DNA from: Epithemia pelagica | Taxonomy: Eukaryota > Bacillariophyta > Bacillariophyceae > Surirellales > Surirellaceae | Assembly (NCBI GenBank): GCA_946965045.2 | Contig: OX337240.1 | Coordinates: 1,550,001 to 1,614,000, forward strand | DNA: 64,000 nt | Direction: 5' to 3' | In this document: positions 21,901 through 34,662 of the stretch, piece after piece | Layout of the letters: every line of letters starts with the position of its first letter | Position numbering within the stretch: the first letter of the stretch is position 1 | Position numbers and translations under genes: made by a program | The notes under the pieces: generated by a model | Database searches by the model: none | The model's input: only the letters and a program-made list of their open reading frames with translations | Told to the model about the DNA's origin: nothing

Positions 21901-22192
21901 AGAGGATGGTTGGAAGATTCATTAGCTACCACAATTCGCAGGTAATACCTGTTTCGAGATTCTGCACTCAATTCAAGGCAGGGAGATATTCATGTGCCGT
22001 CCGGCTGATGGAGGGGACAGCAGATATAAGTACACAACAAAGAAAAATCACCCTCTTGTATTGGATTTGAGAGAGAAACATGGTCTGCCGCCAGAGTTCA
22101 CAAGAAAGAGAAGACGGATTGAAGCCTCGGCCCCTACGGAAGAAGACAACGAGAGTGAGAATGAAAGTGGTGAGGAAATCCATGAATTGTAG
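18954..22192 (+). pseudogene. piggyBac-like transposase pseudogene, copy 1
   Basis: Aligned with the 1,089-residue frame of element B, this copy has five visible differences in reading. A 10-bp deletion just after the start codon (absent from copy 2) shifts the frame within the first ten codons. An extra A in the run at 21227-21234 shifts the frame after the second catalytic Asp. A missing base near 21518 shifts it again, and a stop replaces Lys at 21923-21925. The first two Asp motifs (LAFDEGGIGC and LSMDNRYAAP) are kept. The frame seen upstream of 18954 is an accidental extension. Not translatable as one protein. Confidence 0.9.
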
Positions 22193-22476
22193 AAGCAGCA
22201 TTATATAAGAGACATAGTAAACACAGACGACACAGACTCACCTTGGACAGGTCATTCATAGGTTACTTGTGCCATTGTTGACATGGATCGATGATCTTGG
22301 CTGTGTTGAATGACACAAAAATGAGACCTGCGTTTTAAGGTTAAAACAGCCTCTGTTAAGGCGCTCGCATGGGAGACAGCAAATTCGAGCATCTGGCTGA
22401 CTCCCATAAAATTTATGGGACACAGCTATTTGATACTCCGATAAGCTTAAAACCCGTTCTTTACGATTGGCGTTAA

Positions 22477-25023
22477 GGGCCCTATCACGGTACCGGTAAG
22501 ACCATCGGCCATGGCACATGAACCGCGGACGAATCATTGTAGACTGTAGACAGAGCGCGTCTTTCCTTCAGTTGTTGTTTGTGCCTTATGTTTCTTCTTA
22601 GGATTGATAGATTGGTAGTGTTTTCGCCCATTTTCTGATTGTAGGGCTTGTCACATCCATGGTTCGAGTTGTCTTCTTGGTTGGGGACGATTTGGTTTCT
22701 TACTCTTACGAGTAGGAGTAGTACTACATCATGAGGCTGATTGTCACCACTTTCTTTCTAGGCTAATGGTCGCTGAGACAAATTCTTAGTGTTTGCTATA
22801 TCTTCTTCAAGGTGAAGACGAGGAGAAGGAGAAGAATAAAGACAAGAGAATCCCTGGTCAAGCAGGACACCACCATTGACCTTCATATTTACCCCTATGA
22901 TAAAATATAGAACAGGAATTCTACCTAGACTAGTATCAGAGTAAAAGGGCTACAAATGAATCAATCATAAAGACTACAAGCAAAATTGGACTGGTGAAAA
23001 GTGAGACGTCGCAACGAGTCCAGAAAATGGGGCTCAAGGGGTGTATGCGAACAAAAACAACAGGGAGGGACTATTGAGATGCTTGTCCTTAGCCCAATCG
23101 CAGCACTGTCTTTCTTGACGTACCTGGGTAGCATGGAAGCTGAAAAATCATGCCATTGCAAGAATTGCCATGGACATGGCCGCTGTACTGGAGGTTTGTT
23201 TGTTTTATGAGTGTCGTGCACCAACACCAACCACCAACGGCAACCGTCATGCACGCTGGGCCGTTCAAACTGATTTGAAATGTGACAAGGAAATGCCGGC
23301 GTGTCCTTTCTGATTTTTTATGGAAAATAGGATATGAATCGAGAAAAAAATCTCCATTGGGGGGACAGTTTGCGGACGACGTACATACGACTAATAGGTG
23401 GTCACCTATACCGAGGGAATTCAAAATTCAAAAGTACTCGTAGAAATCTGGGCGGGTGTATAACTTCTGTCATCCATCCGACATTTTTCTTTTTTCATTT
23501 TAGTTTTAACTTGAAATTATAACTCAGTTTTTTCTCTAAAAGCAGTAATTATAACGTCCATAGCAACTGTCATAACTGGCTTCGCGCGCTTCGCCCTGGC
23601 TTTGGCTTGATACGGAGCACAACGCGAAGAAATCCCACACAGAGATGAACAGTGAACACACACGTGAAACAGAAAAAAACATGCACAAACACAAGACAAG
23701 TGGCAATGGCCCACAACAAGGAAAGCTCTTAGTACATTGACTGCAACTAAAATACAAGCATAGTCAACTCTATATGTATCTAGGTACTCCTCCTATTTGT
23801 TTAGGCTTCCTGGCCCTATCCATTGTATTGTGTCCTTCCTTAGACTCTGATGTCGTCCACACACTGGTTGATTGTCATCTTGTCATTTTTCATCCTTCTT
23901 CTCATTCGGTTGATTGCCGCGTTTACTGATGATCCAGGGGGTAGATCTTGACAGTAGTATTCATGCTATGGTCATTCATTTTGCTGGATTGTTCAATTTT
24001 GTTGCAGCCCCATTGTCATTTCTTGTGGTTCGTCGAAAAGTGAGAAGTGAGACAATTCATGGCTCAAAATACGAGGCGAGGCCGGCGTTCAGATTTCAAC
24101 GATCGAAGGCAGGCTGACGATTTGACATGGCAGGCGCTTTGGAAAAAAACAAGAGGCCAAAGTTGGGCAACGCACGAAGGACAGAAAATATACACCTCTT
24201 GAATCGTTCCCTATTGTTGACCTCCGGGTGACCGGTTCTTACTTGAATTTTGAATTTTGGGATGCCATTCTCCATTCTCTGTTCTCTGTACACTTTCTAC
24301 GAATACAAATTGAAAATTGACTATCCGTAATCCGTAACCACAACCAGCGCAACCATCCAACGCAACAACCAACAACCAACCACCAACCACCATGAACCAT
24401 AAACCATAACCATACCGAAAACCCACCCTCCTTGTCCTTGCCCTTACCCCTTTGCTGGTTACGAATTGTACGAGGGACGAGGGACGAGGGACGAGGGGGT
24501 ATATTATATGCATATCGTCAGTAGTTATCATTATTAGTATTTTAGGTATTTCACACTATCCGTTTACTGTTTGCACAAGTTCCAAGTTCCTGCCTAGTAC
24601 TATGACCTATGACTCGAGACTCGAGCAGAGAGCAACCTAGTGAGAAGTGAGAGAGAGACCTTTTTCAACTTTTAGCCCAGCTTGTAGAGATTTAGACGTT
24701 CTTGAACAAAAATTCATCACACGTCATAAGTCATAAGGTGATGATTTTCTTGGAGATGTTGTTCAACACAACATCACATCATCATAATTCATAATTCATA
24801 ATGGATTGGCTATTGGCTCATTGATCTGGGATTAAGGATTAGGTTGGAGTATTGGAGATTGGAGTAGGTAGTTCGCTTCGGCTCCAAGAAGAACTCTGGC
24901 TCTGATCTCTGATCTCTGATCTCTGATCTCTGATCTCTGATACTTCACCAGTGAAATTGAAATAGTATTATGTTGTCTATACTATCATCTTTCGTGGACC
25001 TGTTCCTAAATCGTACATGTTCC
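22477..25023. other. Spacer between piggyBac A and B, copy 1
   Basis: About 2.5 kb without a credible gene; small frames show no domain. It contains a TAGGAGTA motif (22713-22720), CAAC-rich simple sequence around 24340-24395, GACGAGG repeats near 24475-24500 and the TCTGATC heptamer array. It is almost identical to 32109-34648. Confidence 0.6.
24901..24941. repeat. (TCTGATC)n microsatellite, copy 1
   Basis: Nearly six uninterrupted copies of a 7-bp unit. The same array occurs at 34526-34566. Confidence 0.93.
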
Positions 25024-25027
25024 TTAA

Positions 25028-25518
25028 CGCCATTCGTAAGCGAGTAGCGTATAGCTGTCTCCCATATGAGCGAGACAGCTATACGCTACTCGCTTAACTT
25101 CGACTTTCATTAACTTCATCAAAAACCAAAGTCTGTCAAATCTGACTTCTTCGTTGTAAAGATCTTGAAATTCTGAATAACTTCATATATGATAGTCTAC
25201 AGTAAATACACAGTCATTAGCGTGATATTTCGCTTTGAAAAATTGACGATTTTCCTCAATTTTGTTCATTTCGATCATCCTTCGCCCATGGCCCAACTTT
25301 GTACTCTTATACATATCTACCATTTTGGCCGATCGTTGCAGGATTCTCCATTCCGACGGTCCATATAGTGAAGAAGACGTCCACGAAAGGCAATGTCGTC
25401 TGCAGTTGTACCTACGGAGAACGACGATCACGAGTCCTCACAGCCGAATTCGTCACAGTCACTCCTCGATGAAGATACTGATCCACCCGTCGCACCTCAA
25501 GCCCATACCTATCCAGAT
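25028..25518 (+). mobile_element. Truncated piggyBac-like element B (left end only)
   Basis: Begins after TTAA (25024-25027) with the CGCCATTCGTAA terminus and the hairpin. It runs through the transposase ATG at 25393 and 42 codons, then is cut by the duplication junction at 25517-25518. It is the partner of the full element at 34653. It cannot transpose because it has no right end. Confidence 0.93.
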
Positions 25519-26662
25519 GGCGTCCTCGTTTGACTGGCAACGACGATGCACTGTGATCAAGCTGGGGCGCCAGTGTGGTAAGGGCGGCAAACATGCACGT
25601 CTTGCCAATGAATCCATCTTCCTTGGCCAAATAGGCCAGGGCATGGCTCCATATGCTCAAGTCTCGACTCGACGAATGACGCACACTGGCCCGCACTTGG
25701 GCCAAGAGTTGATTGCGCTGCATACATAGTTCCAATATCCGTTGAAAGGACATTTGGCTCTTGTGTCCGGCATGGATTCGTTGCAAACTGTGATTGGAAA
25801 AACAAAGTGTCTGCAGAAACTCTCGTCGTAACCGGGTGTGAATGCGAAACAATCGTTGAGTACCACCCAGACTCAATCCATGTAACTTGCAGTCTTTTTG
25901 GCCGAGTAACTTGTGAAGAGAGCTAAGCGATTTTGTTCCCAGTCCACAATCATACAAGTTTAGTACTCTCAGAGTGTTTCTTGGACCTTTCTTTCGGACC
26001 ACATCTAGAATTGCTGCCAAATCAGCGTCGTCCAGTTTCTTTTCAAAGTCATCCATATCAATGCTTAGTTCTTGTAAATCTGTTTGAACAACAAGACCTT
26101 CCAGTAGATAGGAGATGTCAGGCCCAAAGTCACAGGCACTCAGTGTGAGCTTTTGAAAGTCCCGTTTCTGAAGCAAGAGTCGATGGAGATGCGTTCGGTT
26201 GCAGTGATCTGTCGAAAAGTTGTAGAAATTGAACCGTAGACTTCGAACTGATGTATTGTCCGGCAACGCAAATGACAAGCACTCCAGCATGGTCCCATTG
26301 TCCATGTTTGGACCGTCGTCATAGCCATAGGTGTCATCGTAATCATCCCCATCGCCCCACAAACACAGAATGACAATTTGTTTGGTCGACCGAAGAGCAT
26401 TCGCCATCACTTCCATGGCGCCATCCTCTTGATTAATGTTGGAGACAATGGAGAGGCCTTTGATACGAGGTGTGTGCTGCAAGAAGTTGGCGACATAATC
26501 GGCACTGTCACGGTTCAGGAGTAAACGATCGCGATGAGAGTCACCTGCAGGTGACAACTCAAACAAAACGGCATGTTGATCCAGTTGAGCTTTGGTCACA
26601 TTTTGGCAAACATGAGGATGGAGTCCTCCCACAATTTCTTCTTCGAATACCATCAATGTCAT
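25412..26662 (-). CDS. LRR protein, duplication copy 2, chimeric C-terminus
   Basis: Residues 1 to about 382 match copy 1 at 11817-12971 with very few changes (one is His to Asn in the FYNF repeat). After SSLPVKRGRH the last native residues and stop are lost. The frame continues for 34 residues antisense through the 5' part of piggyBac B, with a basic tail ending RTRDRRSP. The product is 416 residues. This copy keeps the older upstream region; the nearest transposon upstream is the hAT at 26992, about 330 bp from the start. Whether the chimeric tail is tolerated is unknown, and it also loses its native 3' untranslated region. Confidence 0.85.
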   Translation of the reverse strand: MTLMVFEEEIVGGLHPHVCQNVTKAQLDQHAVLFELSPAGDSHRDRLLLNRDSADYVANFLQHTPRIKGLSIVSNINQEDGAMEVMANALRSTKQIVILCLWGDGDDYDDTYGYDDGPNMDNGTMLECLSFALPDNTSVRSLRFNFYNFSTDHCNRTHLHRLLLQKRDFQKLTLSACDFGPDISYLLEGLVVQTDLQELSIDMDDFEKKLDDADLAAILDVVRKKGPRNTLRVLNLYDCGLGTKSLSSLHKLLGQKDCKLHGLSLGGTQRLFRIHTRLRREFLQTLCFSNHSLQRIHAGHKSQMSFQRILELCMQRNQLLAQVRASVRHSSSRDLSIWSHALAYLAKEDGFIGKTCMFAALTTLAPQLDHSASSLPVKRGRHLDRYGLEVRRVDQYLHRGVTVTNSAVRTRDRRSP

Positions 26663-26979
26663 GATGATGATAGTACTGCCTTGTCGGAACAGGACTGAGA
26701 CAGACGATAGTGTTAACTTCTTGCAGTATGCGAAATTTGCCAAGATTTATGAGCAAGTCCTTGTGGGATATGAGACTACCACCAGCACGACAGGGGCAAG
26801 GGCAACAAGTAAAGGAGTCGAAGATGGAGGGTTCGAGTCTTTGTTCTTTGTATCACCATGTTTTTTGTTTTATGATTTTATGATTAATTTGTCCAGGGCA
26901 TCACACGTTGTCGTCGGTTGTCCTCTGCCCTGGTTGCAATCTCACGTTTTGAGGTTTGACTTGCCAGACAGAGCGAAAC

Positions 26980-26982
26980 TTA
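26980..26982. other. Unoccupied Harbinger target site (TTA)
   Basis: In copy 2 the sequence GCGAAAC-TTA-TTGAATTC is continuous. In copy 1 the same flanks are separated by TTA-Harbinger-TTA. This defines the ends and the target duplication of the element without alignment software. Confidence 0.95.
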
Positions 26983-26991
26983 TTGAATTCG

Positions 26992-27905
26992 TAGAGCTGG
27001 GTCGAGCGTCAAGCGCTCAAGCGCTCAAGCGCTTGACCTCTCAAGCGCTTGAGGAGCTCCAGCGCAGAAAGGGTGTTGCTTGAGAGCTCAAGCGCTCAAG
27101 CACCCGGACTACCAGAAAGTCCCTAAACGTAGCAAAAACCCTCATTCATCTGCCCTTCACACCTTTCCAAAATGCCCGAGAACTCCAGTGATGATGAGAA
27201 TGAGTCATCATACCATCAATATGATGATAATGATGAGCAAGTGTCCGAAGAGGAACTAATAGCAGGAAGTTCCTTTTCCAACCAAGAGGGCAAGGACAGA
27301 AGTGGAGTTTGAAGTCAGTGACACGCTGGGAGAAATGATGGATGACGAAGAGGATGACAATGGAGACTCCAGGAAGATTTATAGTGGAGGGGTATCCTAT
27401 GCTACCATCTGCCATCTTGAAATTGACAAGTTCCGTACAACGGCAGGACTTAAAATGTACTACGTGAACAAGGCTGGGACGAAAGTTGCACAAGATCCTT
27501 TGCTCTCTTGGTGGAAAGGAAAGGCAAGTGAGTTTCCCAATATTTGGTGACTTGCTCTTAAGTATCTTGCCATGCCGGCAACAGCAGCCTCCTCTGAACC
27601 GGCATTCAGTATTGCTGGTCTGATAATCACGCCAAAACAATCATACTTTGATCCTTCAACAGTTTCTGATCTCCACTTTTTGCGTGAGAACTGGGGAAGT
27701 ATCTTCTAACAGAGTTTCCATTGCATATCAGTTACATAATAAGAGTAGTTACCATTTCACTAGAGGTATTGCAATGAGTCTATTGCCATAGTTTCCCGTG
27801 TTAGCCCTGTTCGCTGCCGCTTGAGCGCTTGAATTTGGTCCTAGCTCAAGCGCTCAAGCGCTTGAGTTCTCCAGCAGAAAAAAGCTGTTGCTTGACCCAG
27901 CTCTA
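26992..27905. mobile_element. Non-autonomous hAT element, copy 2
   Basis: Same 914-bp element as 17381-18294, with the TGAATTCG duplication at 26984-26991 and 27906-27913. It was present before the tandem duplication. Confidence 0.93.
27172..27709 (+). pseudogene. hAT transposase remnant, copy 2
   Basis: Carries the same frameshift, in-frame stop and partial dimerisation region as 17561-18098, which shows that the lesions predate the duplication. Confidence 0.88.
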
Positions 27906-28224
27906 TGAATTCGCAATTCGGAATCCGGCCCTTCGTTTTAACAGCAATCGGGAGAAGTTCAATGACATTTCTTATCAGCCATGTATCGGAGAAGGCTCTG
28001 TATCGGTGACAACCTATAAACCGTACGTACGTCGTCCGCACAGAACTCTGTCCTTCTCCCCCATAAAATCTCCCAAAAGCAAATCGTCATGTTGAATGGC
28101 CGGCGTGCAAGTGACAGTTGAAGGTTGGCGGGCGTCCTCTGATCAACACGATTCAAATTCCAGACGCTCGAGAGCGACAGCTCATAAAAACCATGCGAGC
28201 AAAATCTTAACGCCAATCGTAATC

Positions 28225-28274
28225 GAGTAGCGCATAGCTGTCTCCCATATATGGGAGACAGCTATGCGCTACTC
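28225..28274. repeat. 50-bp perfect subterminal palindrome, element A copy 2
   Basis: Identical to 18603-18652. Confidence 0.93.
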
Positions 28275-28575
28275 CCTTAACTTTCACTTCAAATAACTTC
28301 ATCAAAATCCATTTTCATCCAAATCTAACTTCATCATTCGATAGATCTTACAATTCTGAACAACTTCATATATGATACTCTACAGTAGAAATGAAGTCAT
28401 AATGGCGATATTTCGCTTTGAAAAATTGGCGGTTTCCCTCATTTTTGTCCATTTTCAGTTTCCTTCGCCCGAAGCCCAACTTGGTGCCCTTATATGTTCG
28501 GTCTCTCTGAACTGATCGTTGCAGGACTCTCCATTCTGGAAGTCTATATAGTGAAGAAGACTTGGACGCAAGGAA

Positions 28576-31500
28576 ATGTCGTCTCAACCTTTTCCCATTG
28601 AGTGGGACGACCATGAGTCGACACCACCCGATTTATCGCAACCGCTCATCGATCAAGACGCAGACCAACCCGTCGTAGCTCAAGCCAGTGACACTCAAAC
28701 CGCAGCACCTCCAGTCGACAATTCAACAGCCGGAGAGCCTAATGCCCCGATGGAGCTCCCACCGGAGCTAGAGAGTCTTGTCGCACATTTGCCTGGACGA
28801 CGACAATCTTCCCGCCCGAGATCAAGATTTTCATACGCTAAGCGGAGTTTCGTTGCGATGGACGACTTCTGGATCCATGAAAATTTCAGGGAAGATTTCC
28901 GTCGTCGGTTTCGACCCAATCCTACGGACCGTCACATTCATCTTGTCGGAAAAATTGTGGAATGTCCCTCGAAGAAGAATGACAATATATATGCGATTGT
29001 CTGGGACAAACGCAGTATTTCGAGTTTGAACATTCCCGACAATTGGATCAAGACACAGTTCACCTCGTCGAAAGCAGTCAAAGCCAAACTTCGTCACTTC
29101 ATCGAAGTCTACAATCCCGCCAATCTGCCATTTCAACCATCACAATCGACCCAACCATCCCAATCCCAACAGTTGCAACCAACAGGTCAGTCGGCTTCAC
29201 AACAAACAAACAACACCTCCACGACAGCATCTCAACAGAACAATCACACTCAAGACGAAAACAATCCTACCAACAACAGCACTGTAGACGACAACAATCT
29301 TACCAACAACAGGAATGCACAAGAACCTCCTCAACCTCCTTCCACAGCAGAGCGTGCACGCCGCCGAGCCGCCATTAGGAATGTACCAGATGCGTCTTTG
29401 AGGCGATCTCCTCGTCGTCATTCGACTTCTACATCGAACATGCCATCGACTCAAGAGCGTGCACAGGGTCGTGCTGCACTCATGACTGCACCAGAAGGAG
29501 TGCTATCTCCAAGTACTCAAGGAGGTACTCCAACTAACGAAGTTGCAACTCGTCTCTTCGGAAGTGCTAGTACTGGTGGCTCCTCCAGGACGACACGACA
29601 GCAGCGGGTAAATAACAACAACAATTCCACCGAGGCCTCCGACGACGAAACAAATAATGACAACTCTTCATCAGACGAAGATGAATCTGGTGGCTATGAT
29701 TTAGATGTAAACAAAACTGTCCACAGGGATAGCGATCCATTGTTGGAATACAATGACAGTGACGACGAGGATAACCCTGACGAAGAGAATGCTTCCTCAG
29801 GATCGGACAACGAAGATCCCAACAATTCAACAAATTTGACGGTGTTGATCGATAATTTACACTTCCACTTCAAGGAAGTTGATTTGTCTGATAATGCTTT
29901 CTCATGGGTTGGGCAGGAGCGCAACAACAGATCGATGTTTCGTGGTGGCGACGGTCTAAAAGTGGGGATTGCAGATGTATTTCATACTCCCTTTGACTGT
30001 CTTCGAGTTGTTGGAGGATTGTCTAAATCCATCATTTCGGACATGGCTGCGGCAACGAATCAATATTTCCGCAACAAAATCCGTCCAAACCTAATGGGAC
30101 GACGAGGATATTTTCATTCTCAGAAATGGAGAGACGTGACAATGCAAGAAATGACTCGGTTTCTTGGTATCATCTTGATGATGTCCTTGAGACCCGTTGA
30201 TGGTGGTGGTTACGCAGCTTACTTTTCCAACTCCAACATGATGTACAGCCTGGGAACTGCAATTCCAACAATGGAAATTGCAGATAGTGCTGGTTGGGCA
30301 TCGAAATACATGCGCCTTGCTCGATTCCGACAAATCAGAGGAGCATTCCACCCCGAATCGAAAGAAGCTGGACGGGGAGGTGACAAATGTTACCAACTGC
30401 GAAGACTCATCCAGGCTGTAAATTCTGCGTCAAGACGATCTTTCAAAATTCCACAAGATTTGGCATTCGACGAAGGAGGTATTGGATGCCGTTCGAGGTA
30501 CTGCCCGGTCAGGCAGTACAACAAGGATAAACCAGCCAAGTTCCGCGTTGATTTCTTCATCCTGGCTTCGTCCACTAGCTATGCAATCTTGCATTTGGAC
30601 GTATATCAGGGAAAGAATGCTACTAATTCATACATCCGACACGAGGCACAACGTCTTCCTACAACAATGAAGGCTGTTGTGAATGCGTGTTACGCGCTGG
30701 AATTGAACAAGGAAACCCGTGGATTCCGCCACTTATCCATGGATAATAGGTATGCCGCTCCACAACTCCTGGTGATTTTGCGAGATCGACTGAAAGTCCT
30801 TGCTACTGGTACTGTTCGTGTGAACCGTGTTGGATGGAACAAGGTTCTCATGGATTTGAAAAAAAACAAAGACCAATCGTGGAACGATGAAACTGGGACA
30901 TGATGAAGTGAACGGAATCCTAATCGGGCAATGGGTAGACTCTAAGGTGGTTAATTTTGTTTCAAGTTACGAGAATGTTGGGACAGGGCAACTACAACGC
31001 CAAGTTGGTCAAACGAAGAAAGACTTCAGGTGCCCCCAAGCATTGATACGATACCAAGACAACATGGGGGGGATTGACCGTGGCGACCAAATGCGGTCAC
31101 AAATGGGCGGATTTGCCACACATGGCCATTTCAAGAAATGGTATAAAAAACTGCCCTCGGTATCATGGATATTATGTTGCTCAATGCTCTCATAGCCTGG
31201 AACATGTCCGCTGGGGATAGAATTCGTTCAAGGCGTACAAAGCTTTCAAGACATGCTTTCTACACGTGTGTCGCACAAGCTATGTGCAGTTACGAAGATA
31301 CAGAAGAGGTTGATGCCTTGGCGCGGCGGACCCAACAACCTTCACAACCAAGTTGTGAAGATGGACACTTTCCAATCCCTTCGGAGGGCAACAAACGGTT
31401 GGCGTGTGCTGTTTGCTTGTTGGAGCACCGTTGGAAGAAGAAAACATTGGGGATGAAAGGATTGTACTCAAATGTCGGTCAATGTGCCAAATGTGGAATT

Positions 31501-31824
31501 GTCACACATTTGGTGAATTCCACAGATGAAAGAGAGGATGGTTGGAAGATTCATTAGCTACCACAATTCGCAGGTAATACCTGTTTCGAGATTCTGCACT
31601 CAATTCAAGGCAGGGAGATATTCATGTGCCGTCCGGCTGATGGAGGGGACAGCAGATATAAGTACACAACAAAGAAAAATCACCCTCTTGTATTGGATTT
31701 GAGAGAGAAACATGGTCTGCCGCCAGAGTTCACAAGAAAGAGAAGACGGATTGAAGCCTCGGCCCCTACGGAAGAAGACAACGAGAGTGAGAATGAAAGT
31801 GGTGAGGAAATCCATGAATTGTAG
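28576..31824 (+). pseudogene. piggyBac-like transposase pseudogene, copy 2
   Basis: The frame opens at the ATG at 28576 and runs 775 codons to 30903, through the first two Asp motifs (LAFDEGGIGC, LSMDNRYAAP). The extra A in the run at 30859-30866 then shifts it. A second shift lies near 31150 and an in-frame TAG at 31555-31557. The remaining frames cover the third Asp region (NMGGIDRGDQMR) and a Cys/His-rich C-terminal domain. All three lesions are shared with copy 1, so the gene was already dead before duplication. The 775-residue product lacks the third catalytic residue. Confidence 0.9.
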
Positions 31825-32108
31825 AAGCAGCATTATATAAGAGACATAGTAAACACAGACGACACAGACTCACCTTGGACAGGTCATTCATAGGTTACTT
31901 GTGCCATTGTTGACATGGATCGATGATCTTGGCTGTGTTGAATGACACAAAAATGAGACCTGCGTTTTAAGGTTAAAACAGCCTCTGTTAAGGCGCTCGC
32001 ATGGGAGACAGCAAATTCGAGCATCTGGCTGACTCCCATAAAATTTATGGGACACAGCTATTTGATACTCCGATAAGCTTAAAACCCGTTCTTTACGATT
32101 GGCGTTAA

Positions 32109-34648
32109 GGGCCCTATCACGGTACCGGTAAGACCATCGGCCATGGCACATGAACCGCGGACGAATCATTGTAGACTGTAGACAGAGCGCGTCTTTCCTT
32201 CAGTTGTTGTTTGTGCCTTATGTTTCTTCTTAGGATTGATAGATTGGTAGTGTTTTCGCCCATTTTCTGATTGTAGGGCTTGTCACATCCATGGTTCGAG
32301 TTGTCTTCTTGGTTGGGGACGATTTGGTTTCTTACTCTTACGAGTAGGAGTAGTACTACATCATGAGGCTGATTGTCACCACTTTCTTTCTAGGCTAATG
32401 GTCGCTGAGACAAATTCTTAGTGTTTGCTATATCTTCTTCAAGGTGAAGACGAGGAGAAGGAGAAGAATAAAGACAAGAGAATCCCTGGTCAAGCAGGAC
32501 ACCACCATTGACCTTCATATTTACCCCTATGATAAAATATAGAACAGGAATTCTACCTAGACTAGTATCAGAGTAAAAGGGCTACAAATGAATCAATCAT
32601 AAAGACTACAAGCAAAATTGGACTGGTGAAAAGTGAGACGTCGCAACGAGTCCAGAAAATGGGGCTCAAGGGGTGTATGCGAACAAAAACAACAGGGAGG
32701 GACTATTGAGATGCTTGTCCTTAGCCCAATCGCAGCACTGTCTTTCTTGACGTACCTGGGTAGCATGGAAGCTGAAAAATCATGCCATTGCAAGAATTGC
32801 CATGGACATGGCCGCTGTACTGGAGGTTTGTTTGTTTTATGAGTGTCGTGCACCAACACCAACCACCAACGGCAACCGTCATGCACGCTGGGCCGTTCAA
32901 ACTGATTTGAAATGTGACAAGGAAATGCCGGCGTGTCCTTTCTGATTTTTTATGGAAAATAGGATATGAATCGAGAAAAAAATCTCCATTGGGGGGACAG
33001 TTTGCGGACGACGTACATACGACTAATAGGTGGTCACCTATACCGAGGGAATTCAAAATTCAAAAGTACTCGTAGAAATCTGGGCGGGTGTATAACTTCT
33101 GTCATCCATCCGACATTTTTCTTTTTTCATTTTAGTTTTAACTTGAAATTATAACTCAGTTTTTTCTCTAAAAGCAGTAATTATAACGTCCATAGCAACT
33201 GTCATAACTGGCTTCGCGCGCTTCGCCCTGGCTTTGGCTTGATACGGAGCACAACGCGAAGAAATCCCACACAGAGATGAACAGTGAACACACACGTGAA
33301 ACAGAAAAAAACATGCACAAACACAAGACAAGTGGCAATGGCCCACAACAAGGAAAGCTCTTAGTACATTGACTGCAACTAAAATACAAGCATAGTCAAC
33401 TCTATATGTATCTAGGTACTCCTCCTATTTGTTTAGGCTTCCTGGCCCTATCCATTGTATTGTGTCCTTCCTTAGACTCTGATGTCGTCCACACACTGGT
33501 TGATTGTCATCTTGTCATTTTTCATCCTTCTTCTCATTCGGTTGATTGCCGCGTTTACTGATGATCCAGGGGGTAGATCTTGACAGTAGTATTCATGCTA
33601 TGGTCATTCATTTTGCTGGATTGTTCAATTTTGTTGCAGCCCCATTGTCATTTCTTGTGGTTCGTCGAAAAGTGAGAAGTGAGACAATTCATGGCTCAAA
33701 ATACGAGGCGAGGCCGGCGTTCAGATTTCAACGATCGAAGGCAGGCTGACGATTTGACATGGCAGGCGCTTTGGAAAAAAACAAGAGGCCAAAGTTGGGC
33801 AACGCACGAAGGACAGAAAATATACACCTCTTGAATCGTTCCCTATTGTTGACCTCCGGGTGACCGGTTCTTACTTGAATTTTGAATTTTGGGATGCCAT
33901 TCTCCATTCTCTGTTCTCTGTACACTTTCTACGAATACAAATTGAAAATTGACTATCCGTAATCCGTAACCACAACCAGCGCAACCATCCAACGCAACAA
34001 CCAACAACCAACCACCATGAACCATAAACCATAACCATACCGAAAACCCACCCTCCTTGTCCTTGCCCTTACCCCTTTGCTGGTTACGAATTGTACGAGG
34101 GACGAGGGACGAGGGACGAGGGGGTATATTATATGCATATCGTCAGTAGTTATCATTATTAGTATTTTAGGTATTTCACACTATCCGTTTACTGTTTGCA
34201 CAAGTTCCAAGTTCCTGCCTAGTACTATGACCTATGACTCGAGACTCGAGCAGAGAGCAACCTAGTGAGAAGTGAGAGAGAGACCTTTTTCAACTTTTAG
34301 CCCAGCTTGTAGAGATTTAGACGTTCTTGAACAAAAATTCATCACACGTCATAAGTCATAAGGTGATGATTTTCTTGGAGATGTTGTTCAACACAACATC
34401 ACATCATCATAATTCATAATTCATAATGGATTGGCTATTGGCTCATTGATCTGGGATTAAGGATTAGGTTGGAGTATTGGAGATTGGAGTAGGTAGTTCG
34501 CTTCGGCTCCAAGAAGAACTCTGGCTCTGATCTCTGATCTCTGATCTCTGATCTCTGATCTCTGATACTTCACCAGTGAAATTGAAATAGTATTATGTTG
34601 TCTATACTATCATCTTTCGTGGACCTGTTCCTAAATCGTACATGTTCC
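32109..34648. other. Spacer between piggyBac A and B, copy 2
   Basis: Near-identical to 22477-25023, differing by a 7-bp contraction in the CAAC-rich tract near 34005. A TAGGAGTA motif lies at 32345-32352. No credible gene. Confidence 0.6.
34526..34566. repeat. (TCTGATC)n microsatellite, copy 2
   Basis: Same array length as at 24901-24941, consistent with very recent duplication. Confidence 0.93.
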
Positions 34649-34662
34649 TTAACGCCATTCGT

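Larger units (their letters stand above)
18589..22472. mobile_element. piggyBac-like element A, copy 1 (defective)
   Basis: Flanked by TTAA at 18585-18588 and 22473-22476, the piggyBac target duplication. The 12-bp terminal inverted repeats read CGCCAATCGTAA, not the CCC start of animal piggyBac. A 50-bp perfect palindrome lies 14 bp inside the left end. The transposase gene is broken in several places. No accessory gene is present. Length 3,884 bp. Confidence 0.93.
11828..25518. repeat. Tandem duplication, copy 1 (interrupted by Harbinger)
   Basis: This segment matches 25519-35143 almost base for base once the Harbinger element (13284-17368) and one TTA are removed. The remaining length is 9,603 bp against 9,625 bp in copy 2. 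Four indels account for the 22-bp difference. Only about ten base substitutions were noticed, roughly 0.1 percent. It contains the LRR gene, hAT, piggyBac A, the spacer and the first 491 bp of piggyBac B. Confidence 0.95.
28211..32104. mobile_element. piggyBac-like element A, copy 2 (defective)
   Basis: Flanked by TTAA at 28207-28210 and 32105-32108, with the same termini as copy 1. It is 10 bp longer because it lacks copy 1's deletion after the start codon. Length 3,894 bp. Confidence 0.93.
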
